DNA from: Acuticoccus sp051016205
Lineage (GTDB): Bacteria; Pseudomonadota; Alphaproteobacteria; Rhizobiales; Amorphaceae
Direction: 5' to 3'
DNA length: 64,000 nt
Assembly: GCA_051016205.1 (NCBI GenBank)
Contig: CP136534.1
Coordinates: 4,278,001-4,342,000 of the forward strand
Shown: piece by piece, positions 48,436-57,059 of the stretch
How positions within the stretch are numbered: the first letter of the stretch is position 1
How the letters are laid out: each line of letters opens with the position of its first letter
Program-made: the position numbers and the translations under genes
Notes under the pieces: model-generated
The model's database searches: none
What the model saw: only the letters and a program-made list of their open reading frames with translations
What the model was told of the DNA's origin: nothing

Positions 48436-48551
48436 ACACGCCCGTCACCGAGATCATCGACCGCTGGAGCATCGATGATCTGGACGCCTGGTACGACCAG
48501 GCAGCCTCAATCATAAAACACCTAGGGCTCGCAGGAGGACGGCGTGGCTGA
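48112..48551 (+). CDS. gpE-E' -1 frameshift product
   Basis: Translation slipping back one base at 48366-48372 joins the gpE frame to an open frame ending at TGA 48549-48551. The E' part reads ICAHVLNTPVTEIIDRWSID then DLDAWYDQAASIIKHLGLAG, with the usual 'P..ei...sldDL..wy..A' layout of gpE' proteins. The tape measure start (GTG 48544) overlaps its end. Fusion is inferred from the conserved arrangement of P2-like tails. Confidence 0.75.
48366..48372 (+). promoter_or_regulatory. -1 ribosomal frameshift site GGGTTTT
   Basis: Read in the gpE frame as G-GGT-TTT, a canonical X-XXY-YYZ heptamer. The -1 frame is free of stops from here to 48551. Confidence 0.72.
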
Positions 48552-51500
48552 CGTCGACGTTTCCGTTCTCCTACGCGTGATCGACCGGTACTCCGGTCCC
48601 ATGCGCAGGGCTCAGCAGCAGCTGCGTGGGTTCCAGGGGCCGCTTGGCGCCCGTGGGGCCCAGCAGCCGCGCTCCACTGCGACTCCGGTTGCCGCCGGTC
48701 GCACGCCCAAGGCGCCCAAGACGCCTGTCGCATCTCCCTTCGCCGGCGGAATGCTCATGCCGAGCCTTGCCATCACTGGCGGGGTGTTGGGCTTCGGCGC
48801 AGCTCTGAGGGGAACTGTCGGCCAGGCGCGCTCGTTCGAAGTCGTTATGGCTGAGATCGAGAAGAAATCGAGCCTCAGCGCCGCCGGCCTTGAGAACATG
48901 TCGCGTCGGATCATCGCGTTGTCCAACGCGATGCCTATTGCGCGGGATGAGTTGGGGCGGCTTGTTGCAGCGGCCGGCCAGTATGGCATTGCCAACGAGG
49001 ACATGGAGCGGTTCGCCCTCCTTGGCGCCAAATCGGCCATTGCTTTTGATATGACCGGCGAGGCCGCCGGCCGCAGCCTGTCCGAGATCAAAAACGCCTT
49101 TGATCTGGACATGAAGGGCCTTTCCGTTGTCGCGGATGCGATCAACGCCACGGCCGACAGCGCCGGCGCCTCTGAGCAGAACCTTATCCAGTTTCTGAAT
49201 CTCGTCGGTGCGGCGGGCAACGCTCAAGGCATCTCGGCGCAGGAGCTCATCGCCTTCGGCGCCAGTGTTCGTGAAATCGGTGTTTCGGCACCGCGCGCGG
49301 CCACTGCGATGAATGGCATCCTGGTCAAAGCGTCCGGGATTATGAAGAACCCGAAGGCGCGCAAGGCCTTCGACGCTGTTGCCGGCAAGGGCTATTCTCA
49401 GCGCATCCAGCAAAAGTTCTACGAGACGCCGGTCGAGGCGCTGACCGAAATCTTCGAGATGGCCAAAGGTCTCTCGAAAGAGCAGCGCACAGGCCTTTTT
49501 GTCGACTGGCTGGGCCTGGAGTATGTGGACGACGCCGAGGCCCTGTCAGCCAACATCGAGACGATCCAGCGGCGCCTTGAGGGGCTTCGCGATCCCTCCA
49601 CCTACGTGGGTTCGGTTTCTCGCGCCTATGAGATCCAGGCCGCGACGACCGATGCGGCGATCAAACGGCTGCAGAACAACTGGGCCAACATTGGCGCCCA
49701 GATGGGCGCCGCGGTCCTCCCCTCCATCGCTGACTTCGCCAACGGCTTCTCTGACCGTCTGACCCGGCTTCAAGAAAGCTCCGACAGCGTCTTCCACGGC
49801 ATCTCGACGGCCTGGAGCGAGATGCTGGCGGGGATGACGGAGAACAGCGATGGTGCGTTCGACGGTCTTCAGAGTGCCCTTGCGACGCTGGATGGCATCA
49901 TCTTCGGCACGGGCGAAGACGCCAAGAACATCGAGAACATCAAGGCGGTCGGCGCGGCGTTCCGCGAGCTTGGTGAAGGGATGCGCGCCCTTGCCGACGG
50001 CAGTATTGTCACGGGCCTCGACAAGCTCACAGGCGTCATGGGGTCCTTCCTTGATGGCGTTCAGGCCCTTGGTCCTCTGGGTGGCGGCGTCGCCCTCCTC
50101 GCCGCGGCCGGCGGCTTCACCCTGCTTGCGGGTTCGCTTCGACTGATCGCCCGTTCCGGGTTTGCCCGCATCTTCCTTGTTGCCGGTGCGATTGCGACGC
50201 TGGTCGGCGCGTTGCGCGACGTGTCCTCGATCGGCGAGGCCGTGGACGCGCTTGGTGAGCTGAGCGTCATCGACTGGGCGATGATCGCTGGTGGCGTCGG
50301 GCTTGTCGCGGCGAAGTTCGGCCTCATCGGGAGAACCGTCAGAGGCGCCACATCGGCGATCAAGAAGTTTCGGGGTCTTTTTGGTGCTGGGGCCGTGGTG
50401 GCCGCCGGTGCGGCGACGGCTGCGGCAACCGCCGGCAGCACTCAGGATGCGCCGGATGGTGAGACTGGTCAGAAGGCGAAAGGAAAAACAAACCCTGTCT
50501 GGGATCGCCTCACAAAGATCGCCAAGGTTGGCGGAAATTTAGCACTAAACATTACCGCTTTGTCTTCGATATTTGATCTTGCTAAGGCATTTGCATCAAA
50601 ACAGTCTTATTTGGAACACGACCCAAAATTTGAAGAACTCGGAAGCTTTTTTCAAAATCTCACAGATAAGGCGCACGCATCAAGGGAAATAAAACAACAG
50701 CAGATTACTCCACTTGGTTTTAGTGTTGAACAACTTCGTGCGGCGGTTCTGCCGAACATGATCCCCGCCGAGGCCACGTCGACAGTGCCTCCACCATTGG
50801 AGCATGGGCCACCACTTCCTCCGCGAACACCTGTCCCAGCATCGAAGCCATCGGTTCAATCTGAAGCATCGATCCCGGCAGCGCGCCCTGGTGTAACAGC
50901 TGACCCCATCGACACCACGGCGGCCAGGCAGGCTGCTGAGGAGGTCGAGCAGACCCTGACGGAGGCAGGCCGCCAAGGCGGTGAGAATCTGCGTCAGGGC
51001 GTCTCTCAGGGCGTGCAGGGGGCAGCCACAGAAGCAAGCACGGCGTCGGAACGGGTGGCGCAGGCTTTTGATACACTTGGCCCGCGCCTGTTCCAGTCAG
51101 GGGCAACGGCTGGCTCACAGTTTGCTGCGGGCATTCGCTCCAAGCAGGGTGAGGTCAGTGCCGCGGCGAATGCACTCGCCGAGGCATTGGCGAGGAAGTT
51201 CCCGCAGTCGCCCGCCAAAGAGGGTCCGCTGCGTCTTCTCCCCGAAATGGGCGCGAAGATTGTCAGCCAGCTCATCAGTGGCATGCGTGTCGGACCTGCA
51301 GGAGAGGCGGCGGCCAACATCGCCTCAGCGATGTCAAACGCATTGTCGTTCATCCCCCCGGTGGTGGGCAGCCCCTCCAGTGACATCGCGTTCGCCTTTG
51401 CCGACCGCGGCGTCCAGGCCCCTCAAGCACAATCTCAGCAGGGGTCGGTGACGAACTACGTCACCAACAACTTCTACATCGACAGCACCGATCCCCGCGG

Positions 51501-51576
51501 TGCCGCCGATGAAATCATGCTGGCCCTCGACGCGCGTACCTACTCGGCGCTGGACGATATCGGAGACGCCTCATGA
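48544..51576 (+). CDS. Tape measure protein
   Basis: A 1010-residue protein setting tail length. GTG start with AGGAGG upstream, overlapping the E' stop. The N-terminus (VSVLLRVIDRYSGPMRRAQQ) and FEVVMAEIEKKSSLSAAGLE through GEAAGRSLSEIKNAFDLDMK match the TP901-type tape measure domain. Hydrophobic segments occur near residues 515-580 (LGPLGGGVALLAAAGGFTLL) and 605-640. The C-terminus has the usual GIRSKQGEVSAAANALAEAL block. A short AT-rich patch at 50530-50730 differs in codon use. Confidence 0.93.
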   Translation: MADVDVSVLLRVIDRYSGPMRRAQQQLRGFQGPLGARGAQQPRSTATPVAAGRTPKAPKTPVASPFAGGMLMPSLAITGGVLGFGAALRGTVGQARSFEVVMAEIEKKSSLSAAGLENMSRRIIALSNAMPIARDELGRLVAAAGQYGIANEDMERFALLGAKSAIAFDMTGEAAGRSLSEIKNAFDLDMKGLSVVADAINATADSAGASEQNLIQFLNLVGAAGNAQGISAQELIAFGASVREIGVSAPRAATAMNGILVKASGIMKNPKARKAFDAVAGKGYSQRIQQKFYETPVEALTEIFEMAKGLSKEQRTGLFVDWLGLEYVDDAEALSANIETIQRRLEGLRDPSTYVGSVSRAYEIQAATTDAAIKRLQNNWANIGAQMGAAVLPSIADFANGFSDRLTRLQESSDSVFHGISTAWSEMLAGMTENSDGAFDGLQSALATLDGIIFGTGEDAKNIENIKAVGAAFRELGEGMRALADGSIVTGLDKLTGVMGSFLDGVQALGPLGGGVALLAAAGGFTLLAGSLRLIARSGFARIFLVAGAIATLVGALRDVSSIGEAVDALGELSVIDWAMIAGGVGLVAAKFGLIGRTVRGATSAIKKFRGLFGAGAVVAAGAATAAATAGSTQDAPDGETGQKAKGKTNPVWDRLTKIAKVGGNLALNITALSSIFDLAKAFASKQSYLEHDPKFEELGSFFQNLTDKAHASREIKQQQITPLGFSVEQLRAAVLPNMIPAEATSTVPPPLEHGPPLPPRTPVPASKPSVQSEASIPAARPGVTADPIDTTAARQAAEEVEQTLTEAGRQGGENLRQGVSQGVQGAATEASTASERVAQAFDTLGPRLFQSGATAGSQFAAGIRSKQGEVSAAANALAEALARKFPQSPAKEGPLRLLPEMGAKIVSQLISGMRVGPAGEAAANIASAMSNALSFIPPVVGSPSSDIAFAFADRGVQAPQAQSQQGSVTNYVTNNFYIDSTDPRGAADEIMLALDARTYSALDDIGDAS

Positions 51577-52004
51577 CCATGATGGCCCTGGGGGACTTTC
51601 GGTTCGATGTCCGCAACATCCCCATGCATCGCATGGAGCGGACCCTGCCCATTCGCCATGGGCCTGTGAAGGTGCAGGGGCGTCGCCCAAGCCTCCACCA
51701 CATGGGAACCGATGTGGAAGAGGTGACCATCAGGGCGACCCTCTATCCGCATTTCCTCGGCGGACAGGGTCTGGAACAGTATGAGGGCATGAGGCGAGCG
51801 GCCATGCTCGGCAATCCCCTCACCCTCGCCGTCGTGAGTGGCAAGGTGGAGGGCCGCTTTGTCATTCGTGAGCTGCGGGATCGCAGCGAATACTTCAAAC
51901 CCGACGGCTCAGCCCAAAAGATCGAGGTGACAATCCGCCTGGCGGCTGTTCCACGCCAGATGGGCGCCTCTGACTTCCTCAGTGCCGTTGGCAGGCTGTT
52001 CTGA
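51573..52004 (+). CDS. Tail protein U
   Basis: P2 gpU-like, 143 residues, ATGA overlap with the tape measure gene. It reads MALGDFRFDVRNIPMHRMER, VKVQGRRPSLHHMGTDVEEV, LYPHFLGGQGLEQYEGMRRA and FVIRELRDRSEYFKPDGSAQ, all recognisable gpU blocks. It caps or terminates tail assembly in P2-like phages. Confidence 0.9.
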   Translation: MTMMALGDFRFDVRNIPMHRMERTLPIRHGPVKVQGRRPSLHHMGTDVEEVTIRATLYPHFLGGQGLEQYEGMRRAAMLGNPLTLAVVSGKVEGRFVIRELRDRSEYFKPDGSAQKIEVTIRLAAVPRQMGASDFLSAVGRLF

Positions 52005-52216
52005 TGCGCACCTACACAACCCTGGACGGCGACATGCTCGATGCGATCGTCTGGAAGGCCTACGGCCGCTGCGACCGCTATCTTGAAGCGGTGTTGGAGG
52101 CTAACCCGCACCTCCTCGACCGGTATGTTTTGCCCGCCGGCTTGACCGTCAATCTGCCGGACGTTGAGCCGGAACCAGACAGCGGCTCGATCCGCTTGTG
52201 GGGCAACACCCGGTGA
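52004..52216 (+). CDS. Tail protein X (LysM-like)
   Basis: A 70-residue gpX: YTTLDGDMLDAIVWKAYGRC then LEANPHLLDRYVLPAGLTVN, a LysM-type fold. One-base overlap with gpU and GTGA overlap with gpD complete the usual U-X-D order. Confidence 0.9.
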   Translation: MRTYTTLDGDMLDAIVWKAYGRCDRYLEAVLEANPHLLDRYVLPAGLTVNLPDVEPEPDSGSIRLWGNTR

Positions 52217-53169
52217 AGCCACGCTTCAAGGTGACGGCCGGTGGGGTCGACATCACCTCGATGCTCAGATCGTACAACGTCGAGCTGGTCGTTGTTGACG
52301 CGGCGGGACTTGAGTCAGACCGCGTCGACTTCACCATCGACGATCCGAACGGCAGCGCTTCGCCCCCCGAGCCGGGTGCGGTCCTTATGGTCTGGTTGGG
52401 CTACGGGACATCCCTCGCCTTCATGGGTCAGTTCGTCGTCGACACGGTCAAGTTCAGCGGCTGGCCCCAGACCATTCGAGTTTTGGCGCGCAGCGCCGAT
52501 CAACGGGGGTCGTTGAAGGAGCGCCGGACAGAGTCCTACGAAAACAAAACCTTGGGCCAGATCCTATCAGAGGTGGCCGGGCGAAATGGCCTGACCGCCA
52601 ATGTCGCCTCAGAGGTGGCGGGTTTCTTCTACCCTTACAAGGCGCAGGAAGAGGAGAGCGACGAGGCCTTCGCCAGTCGCCTCGGTCGGCTGCATGGCTG
52701 CACGGTCAGCGTCAAGAATGGACAGCTCATCGTTCTCAAGCGTGGCCGCGGTGGTCTTGGTCCTCTCACGGTGTCTCCAGGCACGAACCTGATCAGCTAC
52801 GAAGTGACCAACAGCGACCGCTACCAGCATGAAAAGGTGGAGGGTTACACCTTCGACCGCGATGAGGTGGTGCTTGAGAAGGTCGAGGCGCCCGCATCCA
52901 GCAGAGGCCCGACCTTCCGTATTCGCAACCCCTTTCCAAGGCGGGAGCAAGCTGAGGAGGCCGCGAAGGCCAAGGCGGACGAGCTCAAGCAAAATGAGCG
53001 GACGGCGTCCTTTGAAATCGAGGGTGACCCCGCGGCCGTGGCGGAGATGGACGTGATCTGCTCGGGCGCACGCGGCTTTGTGGATGGCCCGTGGGTCACC
53101 GATAGGGTTCAGCACCGCTGGGGCGTCGACATCGCGACGTCCACCCTATCATGTAAGACGAAGATTTGA
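52213..53169 (+). CDS. Late control/baseplate hub protein D
   Basis: A 318-residue gpD-like hub protein from GTG 52213. Segments: PRFKVTAGGVDITSMLRSYN, VDFTIDDPNGSASPPEPGAV, YENKTLGQILSEVAGRNGLT, and EEESDEAFASRLGRLHGCTV with the C-terminal WVTDRVQHRWGVDIATSTLS. It forms the hub that carries the gpV spike. Its 3' end overlaps the convergent dnaQ-like gene by 21 bases. Confidence 0.9.
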   Translation: MKPRFKVTAGGVDITSMLRSYNVELVVVDAAGLESDRVDFTIDDPNGSASPPEPGAVLMVWLGYGTSLAFMGQFVVDTVKFSGWPQTIRVLARSADQRGSLKERRTESYENKTLGQILSEVAGRNGLTANVASEVAGFFYPYKAQEEESDEAFASRLGRLHGCTVSVKNGQLIVLKRGRGGLGPLTVSPGTNLISYEVTNSDRYQHEKVEGYTFDRDEVVLEKVEAPASSRGPTFRIRNPFPRREQAEEAAKAKADELKQNERTASFEIEGDPAAVAEMDVICSGARGFVDGPWVTDRVQHRWGVDIATSTLSCKTKI

Positions 53170-53850
53170 TCGACGCCAAAGCTTCCGCCACATGGCATTG
53201 GGCATCGTCTTGATGAACTGTTCGTGGCGTTTGATGTCCTCTGCGGTGAGCCGTGGTGGGAGAGGTTCTGGCCGTTGCCTTGGCCGCTCGTGCGGACAGC
53301 TGTGGTTTTTCGCACCGCCGCCCTCAAGCTCAAGACTTCCCTGACGGCTGACCGTCAGCTCGATGTAGACCTCTGATAGGAGCTGTGCATCCAGCAAGGC
53401 GCCATGGTGGACGCGCTTGGAGGTGTCGACCTTGTATCGCTTGCACAGGGCATCGAGGCTGTTGGGGCTCCCCGGAAAAACCTTCCGGGCAATAGCCAGG
53501 GTGTCGACCACATTCTCCACATCCAGTGGTGGCTTCTTGCAGCGGGCGAGTTCCTTGTTGAGGAAGCGAATGTCGAAGAAGGCGTTGTGCGCGACGATGG
53601 GATCTTTGCCCAGAAACCCCAATAGGTCGTCGGCCACCGCTGCGAACTTCGGCTTGTTGAACACCATCTGATCGGTGATCCCGTGGATGCGTGTCGCGCT
53701 TCTGGGGATCGGGCGCTCGGGGAAGATGAAGTGGTGGAACGTCTCCCCCGTGGTTTTGCCGTCGATCATCTCGACAATGCCAATTTCGATGATGCGGTCC
53801 CGCGATTGATCTAAGCCGGTTGTTTCAGTATCAAGGACAAGTTCGCGCAA
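53149..53850 (-). CDS. DnaQ-like 3'-5' exonuclease (DNA polymerase III epsilon type)
   Basis: A 233-residue proofreading-type exonuclease. Exo I is LVLDTETTGLD, Exo II lies in the ITDQMVFNKPKFAAVADDLL to IVAHNAFFDIRFL stretch, and Exo III is HHGALLDAQLLSEVYIEL, with the usual His-x-Ala-x3-Asp. I start it at TTG 53850 (LRELVLDTE), which has GGAG eight to nine bases upstream and avoids overlap with thyA; an ATG at 53880 is in frame but lies inside the thyA start. Length is close to bacterial epsilon. No polymerase gene is nearby. Confidence 0.88.
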   Translation of the reverse strand: MRELVLDTETTGLDQSRDRIIEIGIVEMIDGKTTGETFHHFIFPERPIPRSATRIHGITDQMVFNKPKFAAVADDLLGFLGKDPIVAHNAFFDIRFLNKELARCKKPPLDVENVVDTLAIARKVFPGSPNSLDALCKRYKVDTSKRVHHGALLDAQLLSEVYIELTVSRQGSLELEGGGAKNHSCPHERPRQRPEPLPPRLTAEDIKRHEQFIKTMPNAMWRKLWRRSNLRLT

Positions 53851-53865
53851 TAGATCGCTCCAAAC

Positions 53866-54657
53866 ATGAAACTGTATCATAATCTTATACAGCACATTCT
53901 GGACACAGGTGTCGAGAGGCCAGACCGAACTGGGGTTGGCACCCTGTCCGTGTTCGGCCACCAGGCGCGCTACGATCTTCGCGCGGGGCTGCCCGTCGTC
54001 ACCACCAAGCGGGTTCATCTGAAGTCGGTGATTGCCGAGCTGCTGTGGTTCATCGCCGGGGAGACGAACTCCCGTCAGCTGAACGCCCGCGGCGCCAGGA
54101 TTTGGGACCAGTGGGCGGACCCTGACGGCGAACTGGGCCCCATCTACGGCCACCAGTGGCGCTCTTGGGGCACTCCCGACGGGGAGATCGATCAGTTGTC
54201 GGATGTCCTCCACATGATCGAGAGAGACCCTACATCGCGCCGGCATGTGGTCTCAGCGTGGAACGTGGCGGACCTCAATGACATGGCGCTCGCGCCCTGC
54301 CACGTCCTGTTTCAGTTTCACGTCACCGAAGGTCGTCTGTCATGTCAGGTCTACCAGCGGTCGGCGGATGTCTTCTTGGGCGTTCCGTTCAACATCGCCT
54401 CCTACGCGATCCTGACGCACATGGTGGCGCACGTGACCAACCTGCAGGTGGGCGACTTGGTCCACACGCTGGGTGACGCGCACCTCTACCTCAATCACCT
54501 GGAGCAGGCCCGCCTGCTTCTCACACGAGACCCTCGGCCGCTGCCGACAATCGACCTGTCCGCGGCGCCGAAGTCGCTTTTCGACATCCAAGCCGACCAC
54601 ATCAAAATCGATGGTTACGACCCCCATCCCAGTATCAAGGCTCCTGTAGCGGTGTAG
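53866..54657 (+). CDS. thyA: Thymidylate synthase
   Basis: Makes dTMP from dUMP with methylene-tetrahydrofolate. The 263 residues align with E. coli ThyA: HILDTGVERPDRTGVGTLSV, the dUMP-binding RRHVVSAWNVADLNDMALAP, catalytic Cys145 in APCHVLFQFHV, and QRSADVFLGVPFNIASYAIL. All core residues appear intact. The ATG at 53866 faces the divergent dnaQ-like gene 15 bases away. It boosts thymidine supply for phage DNA. Confidence 0.96.
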   Translation: MKLYHNLIQHILDTGVERPDRTGVGTLSVFGHQARYDLRAGLPVVTTKRVHLKSVIAELLWFIAGETNSRQLNARGARIWDQWADPDGELGPIYGHQWRSWGTPDGEIDQLSDVLHMIERDPTSRRHVVSAWNVADLNDMALAPCHVLFQFHVTEGRLSCQVYQRSADVFLGVPFNIASYAILTHMVAHVTNLQVGDLVHTLGDAHLYLNHLEQARLLLTRDPRPLPTIDLSAAPKSLFDIQADHIKIDGYDPHPSIKAPVAV

Positions 54658-54709
54658 GTGAACGCAGCCGCACAGCAAAGCCGTACTGCGCCAGACGAGG
54701 AGTTCAGTG

Positions 54710-55855
54710 ATGTCGACAGCGCAGGCTAAGCTTGACCAACACGAAAACGAAATCTGGAAGCGCGTTTCAGACAGCGAACGAAAGCGCATCGAAGATTGCC
54801 CTTGGCCGCATCTGGAATACTTACGCGCCCATATTGGCATCAAAGAGATCCCCGGTCGGAAGCACCACCCATGGATCGTGATGCTGGGCCAAATCATCGG
54901 TCTGACCTGGAAATGGACCAACGACGAAGATCCGTGGTGCATGGTCGCGGTTAATGGTGCGATCGTGATCGCCGGCGGCGTGAGCACCGGGAGCGCACTG
55001 GCCCGTTCGGCCACGTGGAACGGCTACGGCACCCAATTGGCCTGGCCGGTGAAAGGTGCCATCGGGGTCATTGCCCGAGGTAGCAACACGACCTTTGGCC
55101 ACATCTTCTTCATCGATCACAGGTCGTCCAGTGGGATGCTCACCGTGATCGAAGGCAACGCCGACGACCGGGTGAAGTACGGCAAACTGCACGAGAGCCA
55201 GCTTCTTCCCAAAGGCATCGTGTGGCCAGAGGGTATTCCCCTCACCGAAGAGGCTCAGGCGGCCGCGGATGCCTACAAGAACGGCCATCGTCGGTCGTTC
55301 GCCGAAGCGAACCTTCTGCGCGTCGGCGACTCTGGTGCCGAGGTGGAATCTCTCCAGAAATCCCTACGGACCCTCGGTATCAAACCCAAGCTTTCGGGCA
55401 GCGGCTACTTCGGGCCCAAGACCGAGGCGGCTGTGAAAGCCTTCCAGAGCGCCAAGGGCCTCGATGTGGACGGCATCGTCGGCCCCAAGACCATGAGCTC
55501 CCTCACAGTCGCCATGAAGGCCCGCAAGGCGAAGGCTCAGGCGCAGAAGGCCGGCGCGAAGGCGGCTGCAACGACCGCAACCGGTGCAGCGGGCGCGATT
55601 GCGGTCGGCAACGAGGTGATCAAAGAGGTGACCGGCGGCATTAAGGAGGCAACCGGCGCCGCGATCGAGGCCGGTAACGCGGCCAAGTCCAGTATCACCA
55701 GCATGACGGGCCTGCTCGGTTGGGTGGCAGAGAATCCTGCCATCCTCGTTGCCCTCCTGGTGCTCATCATCGCGGGCATCGGCTTCGGCATCTGGTATCT
55801 GACCGGCCGCAAGCTCGCCGATGAGACCATCGAAATCGCCGGGGTGGTCGAATGA
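54710..55855 (+). CDS. Endolysin: NlpC/P60-type (TIGR02594) amidase plus peptidoglycan-binding domain and membrane anchor
   Basis: A 381-residue protein from ATG 54710 (AGGAG upstream). The catalytic domain has EYLRAHIGIKEIPGRKHHPW, Cys77 in DEDPWCMVAV and His131 in FGHIFFIDH, as in TIGR02594 proteins. Residues about 195-260 are a PG_binding_1 domain: LLRVGDSGAEVESLQKSLRT, FGPKTEAAVKAFQSAKGLDV, DGIVGPKTM. An Ala/Lys-rich linker leads to a membrane segment near 345-368 (NPAILVALLVLIIAGIGFGI), so it is membrane-tethered, unusual for an endolysin. Confidence 0.82.
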   Translation: MSTAQAKLDQHENEIWKRVSDSERKRIEDCPWPHLEYLRAHIGIKEIPGRKHHPWIVMLGQIIGLTWKWTNDEDPWCMVAVNGAIVIAGGVSTGSALARSATWNGYGTQLAWPVKGAIGVIARGSNTTFGHIFFIDHRSSSGMLTVIEGNADDRVKYGKLHESQLLPKGIVWPEGIPLTEEAQAAADAYKNGHRRSFAEANLLRVGDSGAEVESLQKSLRTLGIKPKLSGSGYFGPKTEAAVKAFQSAKGLDVDGIVGPKTMSSLTVAMKARKAKAQAQKAGAKAAATTATGAAGAIAVGNEVIKEVTGGIKEATGAAIEAGNAAKSSITSMTGLLGWVAENPAILVALLVLIIAGIGFGIWYLTGRKLADETIEIAGVVE

Positions 55856-56115
55856 TCGGCACCGTCATATCGGCCATCGCGGCACGGCTTCTGACCCCCA
55901 ATGTGCTTATCGGCCTGGGGACTATTGCCGGCGTAGGGGTGCTCCTCACGTACGTCTACTTCGCCGGCTACGGCGACGGTGTTGAGGCTGAACGCGCCCG
56001 GAACGCCGCCCAAGATGCTCTGACGGACACCTCGCACAGGCGGCTGATCTTGGACGTCGACGATTGCGAAAATGCTGGAGGGGAGTGGAATGTCTCGATT
56101 GGCATTTGCCGCTAG
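55852..56115 (+). CDS. Membrane protein of the lysis cassette, inner-spanin candidate
   Basis: ATGA overlap with the endolysin gene. One or two membrane segments (ARLLTPNVLIGLGTIAGVGV, then LLTYVYFAGYGDGVEAERAR) and a soluble C-terminus of about 40 residues. The next gene starts inside it and encodes a lipoprotein, the classic Rz/Rz1 arrangement, so it is likely the i-spanin partner; the periplasmic part is short for that role. Confidence 0.58.
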   Translation: MIGTVISAIAARLLTPNVLIGLGTIAGVGVLLTYVYFAGYGDGVEAERARNAAQDALTDTSHRRLILDVDDCENAGGEWNVSIGICR

Positions 56116-56317
56116 CATCACCCTGGTTGCCGGAGTTGTCGCCGGCTGCGCTCATGATACTCGCCCGGCAACTGTCGCCGGTGAGTGCCGCCTCCTGACG
56201 CCAGCGCCACACGCTGTGAAAGCGCGATCTCGCGTTGGTCAGAGGTGGGTCAACATCACAATCGAGACCGGTGTCCGCAACTGTGGCCACCGGCGCCCTC
56301 CTCCCTTCCCAAACTAG
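56090..56317 (+). CDS. Small lipoprotein, outer-spanin candidate
   Basis: A 75-residue protein starting at ATG 56090 inside the previous gene. The signal MSRLAFAASITLVAGVVAGC ends in a VAGC lipobox, giving a lipidated cysteine at residue 20. The mature 56 residues include two cysteines and a proline-rich end. Overlapping position and size fit Rz1-like o-spanins. Confidence 0.65.
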   Translation: MSRLAFAASITLVAGVVAGCAHDTRPATVAGECRLLTPAPHAVKARSRVGQRWVNITIETGVRNCGHRRPPPFPN

Positions 56318-56326
56318 CGGGCGCTT

Positions 56327-56746
56327 ATGACCGATGAGCAAGTCAATGACATTCGGAATGAGGTCGCTCACTTGCGGGAGGACTTTGAGAAGTTCGCCGC
56401 CTCTCGTCTGGAGCGGGACAAGACCACCAACACTCGGATTTGGCAGATGATCCTGACCTTCGGAATATTCGTTGCTTCTGGGCTCATTGGCGCCGGCGCC
56501 ATTCAAAACCAGATCGGCCAACATGAGACCGCCATCGTCGAGCTTCAGAAGCAAGACGATGTCCACACCGATCGGTCCGCGCAGCGTGAAACGACAATCG
56601 CCAGAGACGTGGCGACCATCCGGGAATTGCTGGCCAGGCTGACGGCGGAAAAAGAATCGGATGATCGTAGGCTCCAGCGCCTTGAGAGCCGTATCGACCG
56701 GCTCCTCTCCCTTTCGAGCCCCCAGTCATCTCAGCGAACACCATGA
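56327..56746 (+). CDS. Coiled-coil membrane protein, holin/XhlA-like candidate
   Basis: A 139-residue protein: N-terminal coiled coil (VNDIRNEVAHLREDFEKFAA), one membrane segment MILTFGIFVASGLIGAGAIQ around residue 50, then a second coiled coil (RDVATIRELLARLTAEKESD). The layout resembles XhlA-type lysis accessory proteins and some tail-fibre chaperone membrane proteins. Lysis-cassette position favours a holin accessory role. Confidence 0.5.
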   Translation: MTDEQVNDIRNEVAHLREDFEKFAASRLERDKTTNTRIWQMILTFGIFVASGLIGAGAIQNQIGQHETAIVELQKQDDVHTDRSAQRETTIARDVATIRELLARLTAEKESDDRRLQRLESRIDRLLSLSSPQSSQRTP

Positions 56747-56792
56747 CGCGCAGCGCGACCACCCGCACGCAATAGCTGTTCAGTGAGGCCCT

Positions 56793-57059
56793 ATGTCCTT
56801 CTCTCCACTAAGATCAAAGGTTATCGCCCGCGGCCAGCCAGGCTTGCACATGTATGAAGTGACGCCCGACGACAGCAATGCCCTGCCCTATGGTGGGGCC
56901 AGGGCGGTGCGCATCAATGTGGGCGGCGCGTTGCGCTTTTTGTCGGTCTTCGGCGAAACAGAGACGGTGACGGTCTACGATGGCGAGACGATCCACTGCG
57001 GCATCCTTCAGATCTTCGCCACCGGAACCACCGCAACGGGCATCAGGGCCTACGTTTGA
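56793..57059 (+). CDS. Small hypothetical virion protein (88 aa)
   Basis: Beta-rich: YEVTPDDSNALPYGGARAVR, INVGGALRFLSVFGETETVT, ILQIFATGTTATGIRAYV. The style is that of small phage decoration or spike-base proteins often encoded before tailspikes. Overlaps the next gene by one base. Confidence 0.6.
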   Translation: MSFSPLRSKVIARGQPGLHMYEVTPDDSNALPYGGARAVRINVGGALRFLSVFGETETVTVYDGETIHCGILQIFATGTTATGIRAYV

